A DNA stretch of 64,000 nt from NCBI GenBank assembly GCA_020073705.1, contig JAIQES010000003.1, positions 1-64,000 on the forward strand, written 5' to 3'. Position numbers and translations under genes: made by a program. Below are positions 30,329 through 43,907 of this stretch, one piece after another (within the stretch, counting starts at the first letter, position 1; the number at the start of each line of letters is the position of its first letter). This stretch comes from Terriglobia bacterium. GTDB lineage: Bacteria; Acidobacteriota; Terriglobia; Acidiferrales; UBA7541. Below the pieces are notes generated by a model, which was not told where the DNA came from, searched no databases, and saw only the letters and a program-made list of their open reading frames with translations.

Positions 30329-30450
30329 TCGATATTCCCCTCGGCGGCACAGTGTCGGCAGAAATAACCCTGGTCTCCGCGCGCGGAGTATGATCCAACC
30401 GGCCACGCGCGCACAAGTGTAACGCCTCACATGGCTGCCGGGCCGCGGCA

Positions 30451-30948
30451 TTATTTTGCGTGTGGTGTCTTGAGCGCGTAGTTGCGGGCCGCGCCGCCGG
30501 CCGTCACGCCGATGTGAATGATGGAGGTCCAGTGCTCCAAGCGATGATGACCGGTGCGATGGAACAGGTACGAAACGCCAATGGATGCCGCCGTGGTGGC
30601 GGCTTCGATCCCGGCAAACAGCGGATGGTTGTCCACGACCGAGTTGGTCAGAAGGATTTCATTGAGGCCGCGGCGGCGGAGATTCAGCGTCGAGGCGTAA
30701 TCGAGGGCGCGCGACGCGCCCACACCCGCAAACAACAAATCATTGGTCCGATCCCAGAACCGGTGCGTGGTGCGCGGCGGATTTGCCCGCGGAGCTGCGG
30801 GTGAAACTTGAGACGAGGCCTGGACTTGCGATGTGGCTACCGGACTGTCCGGGTCAGTCCGTTCACCCGGCTGCTGCGCCCAGGCCACAGACACAGCGGC
30901 CAGCAGGAGAAACGCGGCGCGCAACGCGTGTAACATACTATTCTGCAT
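30451..30948 (-). CDS. exported hypothetical protein
   Basis: signal peptide MLHALRAAFLLLAAVSVAWA; start set at 30948. Confidence 0.55.
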   Translation of the reverse strand: MQNSMLHALRAAFLLLAAVSVAWAQQPGERTDPDSPVATSQVQASSQVSPAAPRANPPRTTHRFWDRTNDLLFAGVGASRALDYASTLNLRRRGLNEILLTNSVVDNHPLFAGIEAATTAASIGVSYLFHRTGHHRLEHWTSIIHIGVTAGGAARNYALKTPHAK

Positions 30949-31179
30949 CCGAAGAATGTCCTTCCTTATCCCGCTTTCGGAAGCGCCGATTGTGTGCGAA
31001 CCCCGCTGTGTTGTAAAGAGCGAGTGCCTTTCCTGCTGCAACCTGGCCACTAGGAATTGTATCTTTTTGCTTGACACCACAAGAGACTCGCCGCAGAATT
31101 CCGGCAACTTTTTCGATGTTTTCCGGCCTGGGGTGCCGGGTCAGGAAAGATTGCGCATCGTTCCAGAGGGGGGAGAAAC

Positions 31180-31398
31180 GTGCAGTACTTGCCGGGATGG
31201 ACTGTGCAGTGTATTAATCCGGAATGCGAGGCCCGTGGCCACTGGCTGCGTGCCGGGGCCTCCGGGGCAGAACTCTGTAGCAACTGTAGCGCGCCGCTCC
31301 ACAATGTACCGCCGCCGCTGGGCCCTCGCCTGCGGCTGCGTCCCCGCTCGCTCGGCAGTTACCGCCCGCAGGGTCGTCCACCCGGGCGTCTGCGGTAG
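31180..31398 (+). CDS. small zinc-ribbon-like protein
   Basis: 72 aa with CINPEC...CSNC pattern and basic proline-rich tail. Confidence 0.5.
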   Translation: MQYLPGWTVQCINPECEARGHWLRAGASGAELCSNCSAPLHNVPPPLGPRLRLRPRSLGSYRPQGRPPGRLR

Positions 31399-31430
31399 CC
31401 GCCGCAATCGGGCCGTTCGGGTACCCTCGC

Positions 31431-31466
31431 CGTCCCGGTAGTTCGCCACCGCGAATTACCGGGACG
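31431..31466. repeat. strong hairpin downstream of the zinc-ribbon ORF
   Basis: CGTCCCGGTAGTTCGC-CACC-GCGAATTACCGGGACG, 16-bp stem with one mismatch. Confidence 0.6.
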
Positions 31467-31725
31467 CGTCCCCGCAAGCCCTGCCTGTATTCGGCTCCAC
31501 TCTCGGAGGATGGTATGTGCCGGAGCTACCGGGAACTGTCCGGATGGCCGGTGACACTCAGGAAGACAATCACGGCGCAAATGAAGATGCACATGGCTGT
31601 AATCACCGGTATCCCCGCGGGTTCCTGTTCGCTTCAACCACGCGATCATTCTGCAATTCGGACGCGTCCGCGTCTATGGGACAACCGTCACATTCGTAGC
31701 GGTACCCTCGTACTGTCCCGAACCG

Positions 31726-31893
31726 TTACACGCCGAGGTCGGGGATGTTTTCGAGGGCGTCGTTGAAACGGTTGTTGAAATTCGCCACGCAGATCACAAC
31801 TGTCAGCTCGATGATCTGTCCTTCGTCGTAGAACTTGTGCAATTCTTCGAGTTCGGCGGCGCGAATCGCCGCCTTTTCATCTCGTCGAACGAC
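31726..31893 (-). pseudogene. C-terminal fragment of a carboxymuconolactone decarboxylase/AhpD-like gene
   Basis: manual translation ...DEKAAIRAAELEELHKFYDEGQIIELTVVICVANFNNRFNDALENIPDLGV* ; no N-terminal active-site region present. Confidence 0.75.
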
Positions 31894-31917
31894 GGTTCAC
31901 CGTGAACGGTTGAACCG
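31893..31917. repeat. GTTCACC/GTGAAC palindromic repeat
   Basis: CGGTTCACCGTGAACGGTTGAACCG; same units recur at 32017-32026, 32297-32309 and 32322-32331. Confidence 0.6.
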
Positions 31918-32029
31918 CGTGCGCCTGAGTGTTAGCCTATTTGTAGAATGCAACGGTCCAAGCCCTCCACGGAGGACCCTTCACTTGAAGGGTTCAGGGT
32001 AAACGTTCTCGGCTCGCCGTGAACCGACT

Positions 32030-34915
32030 ATGGCCTCTCCCGTACGACAATTCGATGCAGCCGCGGACGAAGAGCGTTTGCTCGACGTCGTGCGCGCCCT
32101 CATCTCCGAGCTTGGTCATCAACCTGCCCTAGCATCGGTTCGAGCGGCGGCGCACCTGGAGCGCGAATTGGGCCTTGGCAGCCTCGAGCGCGTCGAATTG
32201 CTGGTGCGCCTCGAGCAGGCTTTCGGCACACGTCTCGATGAACGCGTCCTGGCCGAAGCTAACACGGTGCAGGACTTGATCACAGCGCTCAGTGCCGTGA
32301 ACGGTTCACCGGGAACGGTCTCCGTGAACGGTCCACCCGCTACGGGGGCACTGCGCGGCGCCATCGCAACGCGCGCACCAAGAATGCTCTCCAGCGAAAT
32401 CGCGGAAGGACTTCCCACCGCGGAAACGTTCCAAGAGGTGCTGCGCCGGCGCGGGCGCGCCGACGCGGCGCAAACGCACTTGATTTTTTTCGAGGACGAA
32501 GCTGAAAGCCCATCCCTGACGTTCGGCGAGCTTCTTGCCGGAGCCGAGCGCGTCGCGGCGGACCTCGAACAGCGCGGAATTGGACGCGGCGACACCGTCG
32601 CCATCATGCTGCCGACGTCGCGTGAATTCTTTCTGATATTCGCGGGCACTTTGCTCGCCGGCGCAACGCCCGTGCCGATTTACCCGCCGTTTCGCGCCGA
32701 CCGCATCGAGGAGTATGCGGGACGGCAATCCGCGATCCTAACAAATGCGGGCGCGCGCTTACTGGTCACTTTCCGCGAAGCCGCGCGCGTGGCAAAGCTG
32801 CTCAAACCGCGCGTCCGCTCGCTCGAGGAAGTTGTCACCGCCACGGCATTGGTGGAATCACGCGCCGCCGCGCCGATCGGGCGGCAGTTGCACTCGCGCG
32901 GCGAGGACCTCGCCTTGCTGCAATACACCTCAGGCTCCACGGGCCATCCCAAAGGCGTCATGTTGACGCACGCAAACCTGCTGGCCAACGTCCGCGCGAT
33001 CGGCGAAGCGCTCGCCGTCCGCTCCGACGACGTTGGCGTAAGCTGGCTGCCGCTGTACCATGACATGGGCCTGATCGGAGCATGGTTCATGCCGCTCTAT
33101 TTCGGCCTGCCGGTTGTCATGCTCTCGCCGCTGGCGTTTCTTTCGCGGCCCGGACGCTGGCTCCGCGCGTTCGATCTCCACCGCGGCACGCTCGGCGCGG
33201 CGCCGAATTTCGCGTACGAGCTGGCCGTGGCCAAAATCTCCGACGCCGACCTCGAAGGACTCGACCTGAGCTCGTGGCGCGCAGCCCTGAATGGCGCCGA
33301 GCCGGTTCTCCCCGCGACGCTCGATCGTTTCGCCGAGCGCTTTGCGCGCTGTGGTTTCCGCCGCGAAGCGCTTCTGCCAGTCTACGGATTGGCAGAAGCG
33401 TCGGTCGCCGTGACGATCCCGCAACTTGGCCGCGGGCCGCGCGTGGACCGCGTCGAGCGCGACGCGTTTGAACGCGAAGGCCGAGCGGTTCCGGCAACAC
33501 CCCATGTGCCAGCTGATGATGCGGACGTGATCTCGTTTGTTTCGGTAGGACGCGCGATTCCACGGCACGAAGTGCGCATCGTGAATGACTTGGGCGGAGA
33601 CACCGGCGAGCGTGTGGAGGGGCAGCTCTGGTTTCGCGGGCCCTCGGCCACGCGCGGCTACTATCGGAACGATGCGGCCACCGCCGCTCTATTTCCCAAG
33701 GGCGCGGCTGAGGGCTGGATCAACTCCGGCGACCGTGCGTACCAGGCCGAAGGCGAAATCTACATCACCGGACGCGTAAAAGACATCATCATCCAGGCCG
33801 GGCGGAATCTCTACCCCCACGAAATCGAAGACGTCGTGGCGCAGGTGCCGGGCGTGCGCAAAGGCTGCGTCGTCGCGTTTGGCGCGGCCGATCGCACGAC
33901 GGGAACCGAGCGGCTGGTCGTCGTCGCCGAGACGCGCGAGCGCGATCAGGCGGCGCGAGAGCGCATCGCGCAGGCGATCACCGCCCAGATCTCGACTGCC
34001 CTGGGTTTGCCTCCCGATGTGGTCACGGTTGTCCCGCCAAACTCGATTCCGAAAACATCGAGTGGAAAACTTCAGCGGGACGCCACAAAGAAGCGGTTTC
34101 TCTCCGGTGAGCTTGGTTCGGCCGCCCCGCCAGCTTGGTTGCAGATTACGCGGCTTGCGGTGGCGTCAAGCGTCGGGCGGATTCGTCCCGCGCTGCGTCG
34201 CGCGGGAGAGATTGTGTATGGCTGCTATGCCGTCGCGCTGTTCGGCGTCTGGATAGTGCCGGCGTGGTTGCTCGTGCTGGTTGCACCTTCACGTCAAGCG
34301 GCAGCGCGTTTCACGACGGCGGCGCTGCAGGTATATCTGGCGTTGGCGGGATGGCGCGTGCGCATCGAGGGGCGCGAACACCTACAGGAACGCGTCCCGC
34401 GCATGTTTGTTTCGAATCACACCAGCTACGCGGACGTGCTCGTCCTGATGGCGGCGCTCGGCGTGGACTATCATTTCGTCGCCAAGAATGAAGTAGGGTC
34501 CATGCCGTTCGTTCGCACGTTTCTTCGCAAACTCGGCCACTTCGCATTTAATCGCGAAGATTCCCGCGCGCGCTTGCAGCAGGCAGACGAGATCGAACAG
34601 GCTCTGCAGGGCGGGGAATCCGTGTTCATCTTTCCCGAAGGGACGTTCACCGCGCAGGCCGGTGTGCGGCCGTTCCAACTCGGCGCATTCAAGGCGGCGA
34701 TCGCCGCGAAGCGGGCCGTCGTGCCGGTCGCGCTCAACGGAACCCGCCGCGTACTCCGCGACGGCACCTGGCTGCCGCGTCGCTCGCGCATCACGATCAC
34801 GATCTGCCCACCGATCTTTCCGCAGGCTGACGCGCCGGACTGGCACGAAATCGTGCGTGTGCGCGATGCCGCACGCGAGATGATTGCTCGTTACACGGAC
34901 GAACCTCTGCTCTAA
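32030..34915 (+). CDS. fusion protein: acyl carrier domain, fatty acyl-AMP ligase/acyl-CoA synthetase, PlsC-type acyltransferase
   Basis: LGLGSLERVELLVRLEQAFG (ACP serine motif); LLQYTSGSTGHPKGVMLTHANL; GRVKDIIIQAGRNLYPHEIE; FVSNHTSYADVL...FIFPEGTFT (HxxxxD and EGT motifs); 961 aa. Confidence 0.9.
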   Translation: MASPVRQFDAAADEERLLDVVRALISELGHQPALASVRAAAHLERELGLGSLERVELLVRLEQAFGTRLDERVLAEANTVQDLITALSAVNGSPGTVSVNGPPATGALRGAIATRAPRMLSSEIAEGLPTAETFQEVLRRRGRADAAQTHLIFFEDEAESPSLTFGELLAGAERVAADLEQRGIGRGDTVAIMLPTSREFFLIFAGTLLAGATPVPIYPPFRADRIEEYAGRQSAILTNAGARLLVTFREAARVAKLLKPRVRSLEEVVTATALVESRAAAPIGRQLHSRGEDLALLQYTSGSTGHPKGVMLTHANLLANVRAIGEALAVRSDDVGVSWLPLYHDMGLIGAWFMPLYFGLPVVMLSPLAFLSRPGRWLRAFDLHRGTLGAAPNFAYELAVAKISDADLEGLDLSSWRAALNGAEPVLPATLDRFAERFARCGFRREALLPVYGLAEASVAVTIPQLGRGPRVDRVERDAFEREGRAVPATPHVPADDADVISFVSVGRAIPRHEVRIVNDLGGDTGERVEGQLWFRGPSATRGYYRNDAATAALFPKGAAEGWINSGDRAYQAEGEIYITGRVKDIIIQAGRNLYPHEIEDVVAQVPGVRKGCVVAFGAADRTTGTERLVVVAETRERDQAARERIAQAITAQISTALGLPPDVVTVVPPNSIPKTSSGKLQRDATKKRFLSGELGSAAPPAWLQITRLAVASSVGRIRPALRRAGEIVYGCYAVALFGVWIVPAWLLVLVAPSRQAAARFTTAALQVYLALAGWRVRIEGREHLQERVPRMFVSNHTSYADVLVLMAALGVDYHFVAKNEVGSMPFVRTFLRKLGHFAFNREDSRARLQQADEIEQALQGGESVFIFPEGTFTAQAGVRPFQLGAFKAAIAAKRAVVPVALNGTRRVLRDGTWLPRRSRITITICPPIFPQADAPDWHEIVRVRDAAREMIARYTDEPLL

Positions 34916-35137
34916 CTCCAGCATTTTCTGCGTGTAAGCACGCGATGAGACCGCCGACATGCGGCTCAGAACTCAATGTGCAAACCTGTTAAACAGTTGC
35001 CAACCTGCGGTTTAACAAATTCATTTCAATGGAGTTGTTCTATTTTTCGCCTTCCATGCACCAGTCGGGGGATTTCTTGCATCACATAATCTGGATAAGA
35101 ATGATGAGGCGCCTGTTGAAGGCGAGGTCTAATTACT

Positions 35138-35452
35138 ATGAGTCTCCATTCGAAAGAAACTGTTGGGGTTCGTTATACGGGTTGGGCCGCACTGAACCGT
35201 GATCCCCAGGAAGATATGCTCGAATACACCTGTCCGTACTGTGGGCAGCATGGCATGAAAGCGGCTCGGCGAACCCACGCCGACTATCACTTTACCGACG
35301 GATTCCTACAGGATCTGCAGGGTGAAATGGCGGCGTGCCGTTCCTGCCGGCATTCGTTGCGGATCGCTCCCGTCGTGATGTTGCACGACCAGGGCGAAAA
35401 ACGCCGCTTCAAAGCGGTGTTTTCCGCCGTCCTGGTTCCGTCCAAGAATTAA
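35138..35452 (+). CDS. small zinc-ribbon hypothetical protein
   Basis: TCPYCGQHGMKAARRTHADYHF...CRSCRH; own terminator downstream. Confidence 0.65.
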   Translation: MSLHSKETVGVRYTGWAALNRDPQEDMLEYTCPYCGQHGMKAARRTHADYHFTDGFLQDLQGEMAACRSCRHSLRIAPVVMLHDQGEKRRFKAVFSAVLVPSKN

Positions 35453-35476
35453 GTTCAACTCGCTCTTTCCTGAAAC

Positions 35477-35515
35477 AAGACGGGCCGCCCTCGATGGGCG
35501 GCCCGTCTTCTTTTC
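35477..35515 (+). terminator. rho-independent terminator
   Basis: AAGACGGGCCGCCC-TCGAT-GGGCGGCCCGTCTT (14-bp perfect stem) followed by CTTTTCT. Confidence 0.9.
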
Positions 35516-35627
35516 TAGCCAGACTTTGAGCGAGGCCGGGTGCCTGCCGCATCAGCGGCGGTCGCCATCGCGTCAATGGCCGTAACCATTTGAAATAAAG
35601 TAGTTTAGCTAGAATCAACACGACTTG

Positions 35628-36476
35628 CTACTGCAGGAGTGCGTTCGGCTTCATATGGTGCAACTCGAGGCCATCCCGCACGTGCTGGAAGGCCTGGTCC
35701 ACGGTATCGGCGAATTCCAGCAGGCCGAATTCGTGCCGATTGATCGTCCCGCAGCGCAGCATGTGCTTCCAGTCGAGCACGCGGTCCCAATACTTGCGTC
35801 CATAAATCAAGATGAGGTTGCGCCGCTGAAGCTTGCCAGTTTGCATCAGGGTGAGCATTTCCCACAACTCGTCCATCGTGCCGAATCCGCCGGGAAAAAC
35901 GATGAGCGCCTTGGCCAGTTGCGCGAACCATAGCTTGCGCATGAAGAAATAATGGAACATGAAGCTCAGCTCGGGGCTGATGTAGTGATTGGCGCGCTGT
36001 TCGTGCGGCAACTGAATACTAAGGCCAATGGATTTTCCGCCCGCTTCGACGGCGCCGAGGTTGGCGGCCTCCATGATTCCTGGGCCGCCCCCCGAGCAGA
36101 TGACGAACCGCCGCGGATGGTCGCCGAGCGACATCGCCCAGGACGTGATCCGCCGCGCCAGCTCGCGCGCCTCCTCGTAGTAGCGGGACATCTCAAGCGC
36201 CGCTTTGGCATCGCGGAGGGCAGCCCGTTGTTCCAGTGTGCTGCGGCGGTTCCCTTCTTCCCGAATCTTCTGCAGATGCGCCAGCGCATGTTCGCGCGAG
36301 CAAATGCGCGCTGAACCGAACATCACAATCGTGTCGCCCACCTTCTCGCGCCGCAGCCGCTCAAGCGGTTCAATGTACTCTGTCATGATGCGCACTGGCC
36401 GTGCCGGAACACTCTCCATGAACACGTGATCGTGATACGGTGGAACGAGTTTCTTCTTTTGGCGTGTACGGCTCAT
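35628..36476 (-). CDS. LOG family (TIGR00730-type) Rossmann-fold protein
   Basis: VMFGSARI; CSGGGPGIMEAANLGAVEAGGKSIGLSIQLP; FPGGFGTMDELWEMLTLMQTGK. Confidence 0.9.
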   Translation of the reverse strand: MSRTRQKKKLVPPYHDHVFMESVPARPVRIMTEYIEPLERLRREKVGDTIVMFGSARICSREHALAHLQKIREEGNRRSTLEQRAALRDAKAALEMSRYYEEARELARRITSWAMSLGDHPRRFVICSGGGPGIMEAANLGAVEAGGKSIGLSIQLPHEQRANHYISPELSFMFHYFFMRKLWFAQLAKALIVFPGGFGTMDELWEMLTLMQTGKLQRRNLILIYGRKYWDRVLDWKHMLRCGTINRHEFGLLEFADTVDQAFQHVRDGLELHHMKPNALLQ

Positions 36477-36664
36477 GGCTCCTCCACGGCTCGAGCGATG
36501 CGAACCGTCATTCTACGCAACCGCCAGGGGTAAACACCAGCAACACAGGCTGCCCCTGTGCGGTCTGTATACCGGCTTCTTTTAAGATGGATCGCCGATG
36601 GGCTATGCCGACGGCCTGCCAACCCGCAGGCGTAATTTCCCTTCCAATGCGGTAAACTGGGGCC

Positions 36665-37798
36665 ATGAGTTTGAGACGAGCCTTTGCTATCGGCCTTGCT
36701 CTAATCGCTGCGTGGCTTGTGTTCTCAACCGCGCCCGCCCGAGCACAGGGATCGCAGGGCCCCATCGCGCCCAAGCCTGGCGCGCCGGTACAAAAGGCGC
36801 CCGACAACGCGATTCGCGTAAGAGTCGCGCTGGTGAACGCGCCGGTCACCGTGCATGACGCCAAGGGCGAACTGGTCCTGGACCTCAAGAAAGAAAATCT
36901 CCATGTGTTCGACAACGGCGTCGAGCAGAACATCGAAACGTTCGACCTTGGCGGGGAGCCGCTCTCAGCCGTGTTGGTTTTTGAAACCAGTTCGCGCGTC
37001 GCCCCGTTGCTACCAGCCGTCCAGAAGTCCGCGATTGTGTTCACCCAAACGGTCATCGGCCCGTCGGGCGATGCCGCAGTCCTCGGCTACAACGATGACG
37101 TGGAACGCCTGCTGCCATTCACCGCGGACCACGACAAGATCGAGAAGACGATTGCGAACCTTAAGACTGGAACCAGTGGCACGCGCCTGTACGATGCGCT
37201 ATCGATGGCGGTGGGCCTGCTGCGTGACCGCCCACCCTCGCGACGGCGCATAATCATCGTCGTCGCCGAAGCGAGGGACGCCGGAAGCGAAGAAAAGCTC
37301 GGTGAGGTTCTCCGCGAGGCGCAGCTTTCAAACATCGTCATCTACACGGTCGGGCTTTCGACGGCGGCGGCCGCGTTGCGCGCCCCGCCTAAGCAATCGG
37401 GGCCAATCCAGGCGGCGCCGCCTGGCACATTCGGGCTCCCGCCAGTGCCCGGCACGGTACAGACGCCGACCACCGAGCAGCAGCGCACCGGCTACATCGA
37501 CGTGGACTTGCTGTCCCTGGCCGAGTGGGCCGTGGAGAATGCGAAAGCCGTCGTGAAGGACCGTCCGCTCGAGGTCGCCACGGTCGCCACCGGAGGGATG
37601 TACCAGTCCACGTTCCGCGACCGCTCGATCGAAGACGTCGTCGATGCGATTGGAGGAGAGCTCAACGCGCAGTACACGTTGAGCTATCGTCCCACCGGCT
37701 CCGAAGCCGCTGGGTATCATCAAATCAAAGTAACGGTGGATCGCCCAGACGTGAAGGTCCGCACCCGCCCCGGGTATTACATCGAGGCGAAAAACTAG
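36665..37798 (+). CDS. exported VWA-domain protein
   Basis: signal peptide; SAVLVFETSSRV; YDALSMAVGLLRDRPPSRRRIIIVVAEARDAGSE; acidobacterial VWFA-related type. Confidence 0.85.
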   Translation: MSLRRAFAIGLALIAAWLVFSTAPARAQGSQGPIAPKPGAPVQKAPDNAIRVRVALVNAPVTVHDAKGELVLDLKKENLHVFDNGVEQNIETFDLGGEPLSAVLVFETSSRVAPLLPAVQKSAIVFTQTVIGPSGDAAVLGYNDDVERLLPFTADHDKIEKTIANLKTGTSGTRLYDALSMAVGLLRDRPPSRRRIIIVVAEARDAGSEEKLGEVLREAQLSNIVIYTVGLSTAAAALRAPPKQSGPIQAAPPGTFGLPPVPGTVQTPTTEQQRTGYIDVDLLSLAEWAVENAKAVVKDRPLEVATVATGGMYQSTFRDRSIEDVVDAIGGELNAQYTLSYRPTGSEAAGYHQIKVTVDRPDVKVRTRPGYYIEAKN

Positions 37799-37886
37799 GG
37801 AAGTATCTCGAGAAGCTCCCGCAACTCCTCGGATAATTCAGGGAACGCCTCGGAAAAAAGCATCGAACACCTTCTCTGTTCTTCCT

Positions 37887-40427
<2,541 letters not shown>

Positions 40428-40547
40428 GGATTCCCCCTCAGTTCTTCTGTAGCGCCCGCCTCTTGTGGTGAGCGAATGCGAACCATCACGCGGGCATATT
40501 CTCAGATTAAAGCTGCCGTCCTGAAGAGCGTCGCTACACAACCGCTC

Positions 40548-40802
40548 TTAGGTCCGCCGCGCCGCCCGCTGCGCGACATAGTCTTTCACCGCATCGAAAG
40601 CGGCCGCCGCATTCAGAAACCGTTGCGGCCCGAAATACGCTTCGAGTTCCGCTATCAGCGCATCGCGTTCAGCTTCGCTCGAGCACTTGACGGCCACGCC
40701 GCGCTCATTATCCGGCGCTTTGGTCAGGGTCGCGCGAAATTCCGAGCACGACAATCCGCGCAATCCCGGCAGCGTCGTCCAGCTTAGTTGAAATTTCATC
40801 AC
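40548..40802 (-). CDS. small conserved hypothetical protein
   Basis: 84 aa ORF between gyrA and gyrB, same strand. Confidence 0.5.
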   Translation of the reverse strand: MMKFQLSWTTLPGLRGLSCSEFRATLTKAPDNERGVAVKCSSEAERDALIAELEAYFGPQRFLNAAAAFDAVKDYVAQRAARRT

Positions 40803-40816
40803 TTAAAATGCAAGCC

Positions 40817-40968
40817 GCTCAGGGGCTAAAGCCCCCCAAATTGCAGCCCTTGACGGCATGGCTAAAGCCATGCCCCAAGAGGCCTCGCCTCATTCGCACT
40901 CGGTTTGTGGGTCGCGGCTTCAGCCGCGACATTACGCCCGCCGCACGAAGGGGCTTTAGTCCCTGAAG
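40817..40968. repeat. cluster of short covarying hairpins between gyrB and the small ORF
   Basis: GGGGCTAAAGCCCC (40822-40835), GGCATGGCTAAAGCCATGCC (40855-40874), TTTGTGGGTCGCGGCTTCAGCCGCGAC (40904-40930), GGGGCTTTAGTCCCTGAAG (40950-40968). Confidence 0.8.
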
Positions 40969-40982
40969 TCATGGCGCGTGAT

Positions 40983-43442
<2,460 letters not shown>

Positions 43443-43907
43443 TTATTATTCCGTCGGGCTCCCCTTCGGAACTCAGGGTAAACAAGCAGAGCCCGCACCC
43501 GGTCGGTTCGACCGTCGCCTTACCCTGTGGCCCTCAGCCATCGTTCTCGGCTGGGACTCGTAGGGTTTCTGCTCCATCCCGTCCGGATTCCGATCGCGCG
43601 GAAGCGGACGCGGCGAAGACTTCTTTCCTCCAGGCGTGTGGCGTCCCGCATACTCTGGCGCGGGCATGCAAATCAGGGGCGCGACCAGCCTGGCCGACGT
43701 GCCGTTCTGGAGGAAACCAAATCGTCTGACCACATAAATTTTACCGCGAAAGTGACTTTTTCTCAAGCATAAACTGGTCAGCGATAGGTGTATATAGACT
43801 GTATTTTCAATGAGATGGGGGTCGCCTTACTGCCGATATTTTGCAGGATGAAAAAGTGTTATCTTGCGAGGTACCTGACGGTTACTCTTATGTTATATTC
43901 TTGCGCC

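Noticed and set aside
43473-43766. 97-aa minus-strand ORF upstream of gyrB
   Set aside because: No recognisable domain and overlaps several inverted repeats; kept only as a noncoding-region finding.
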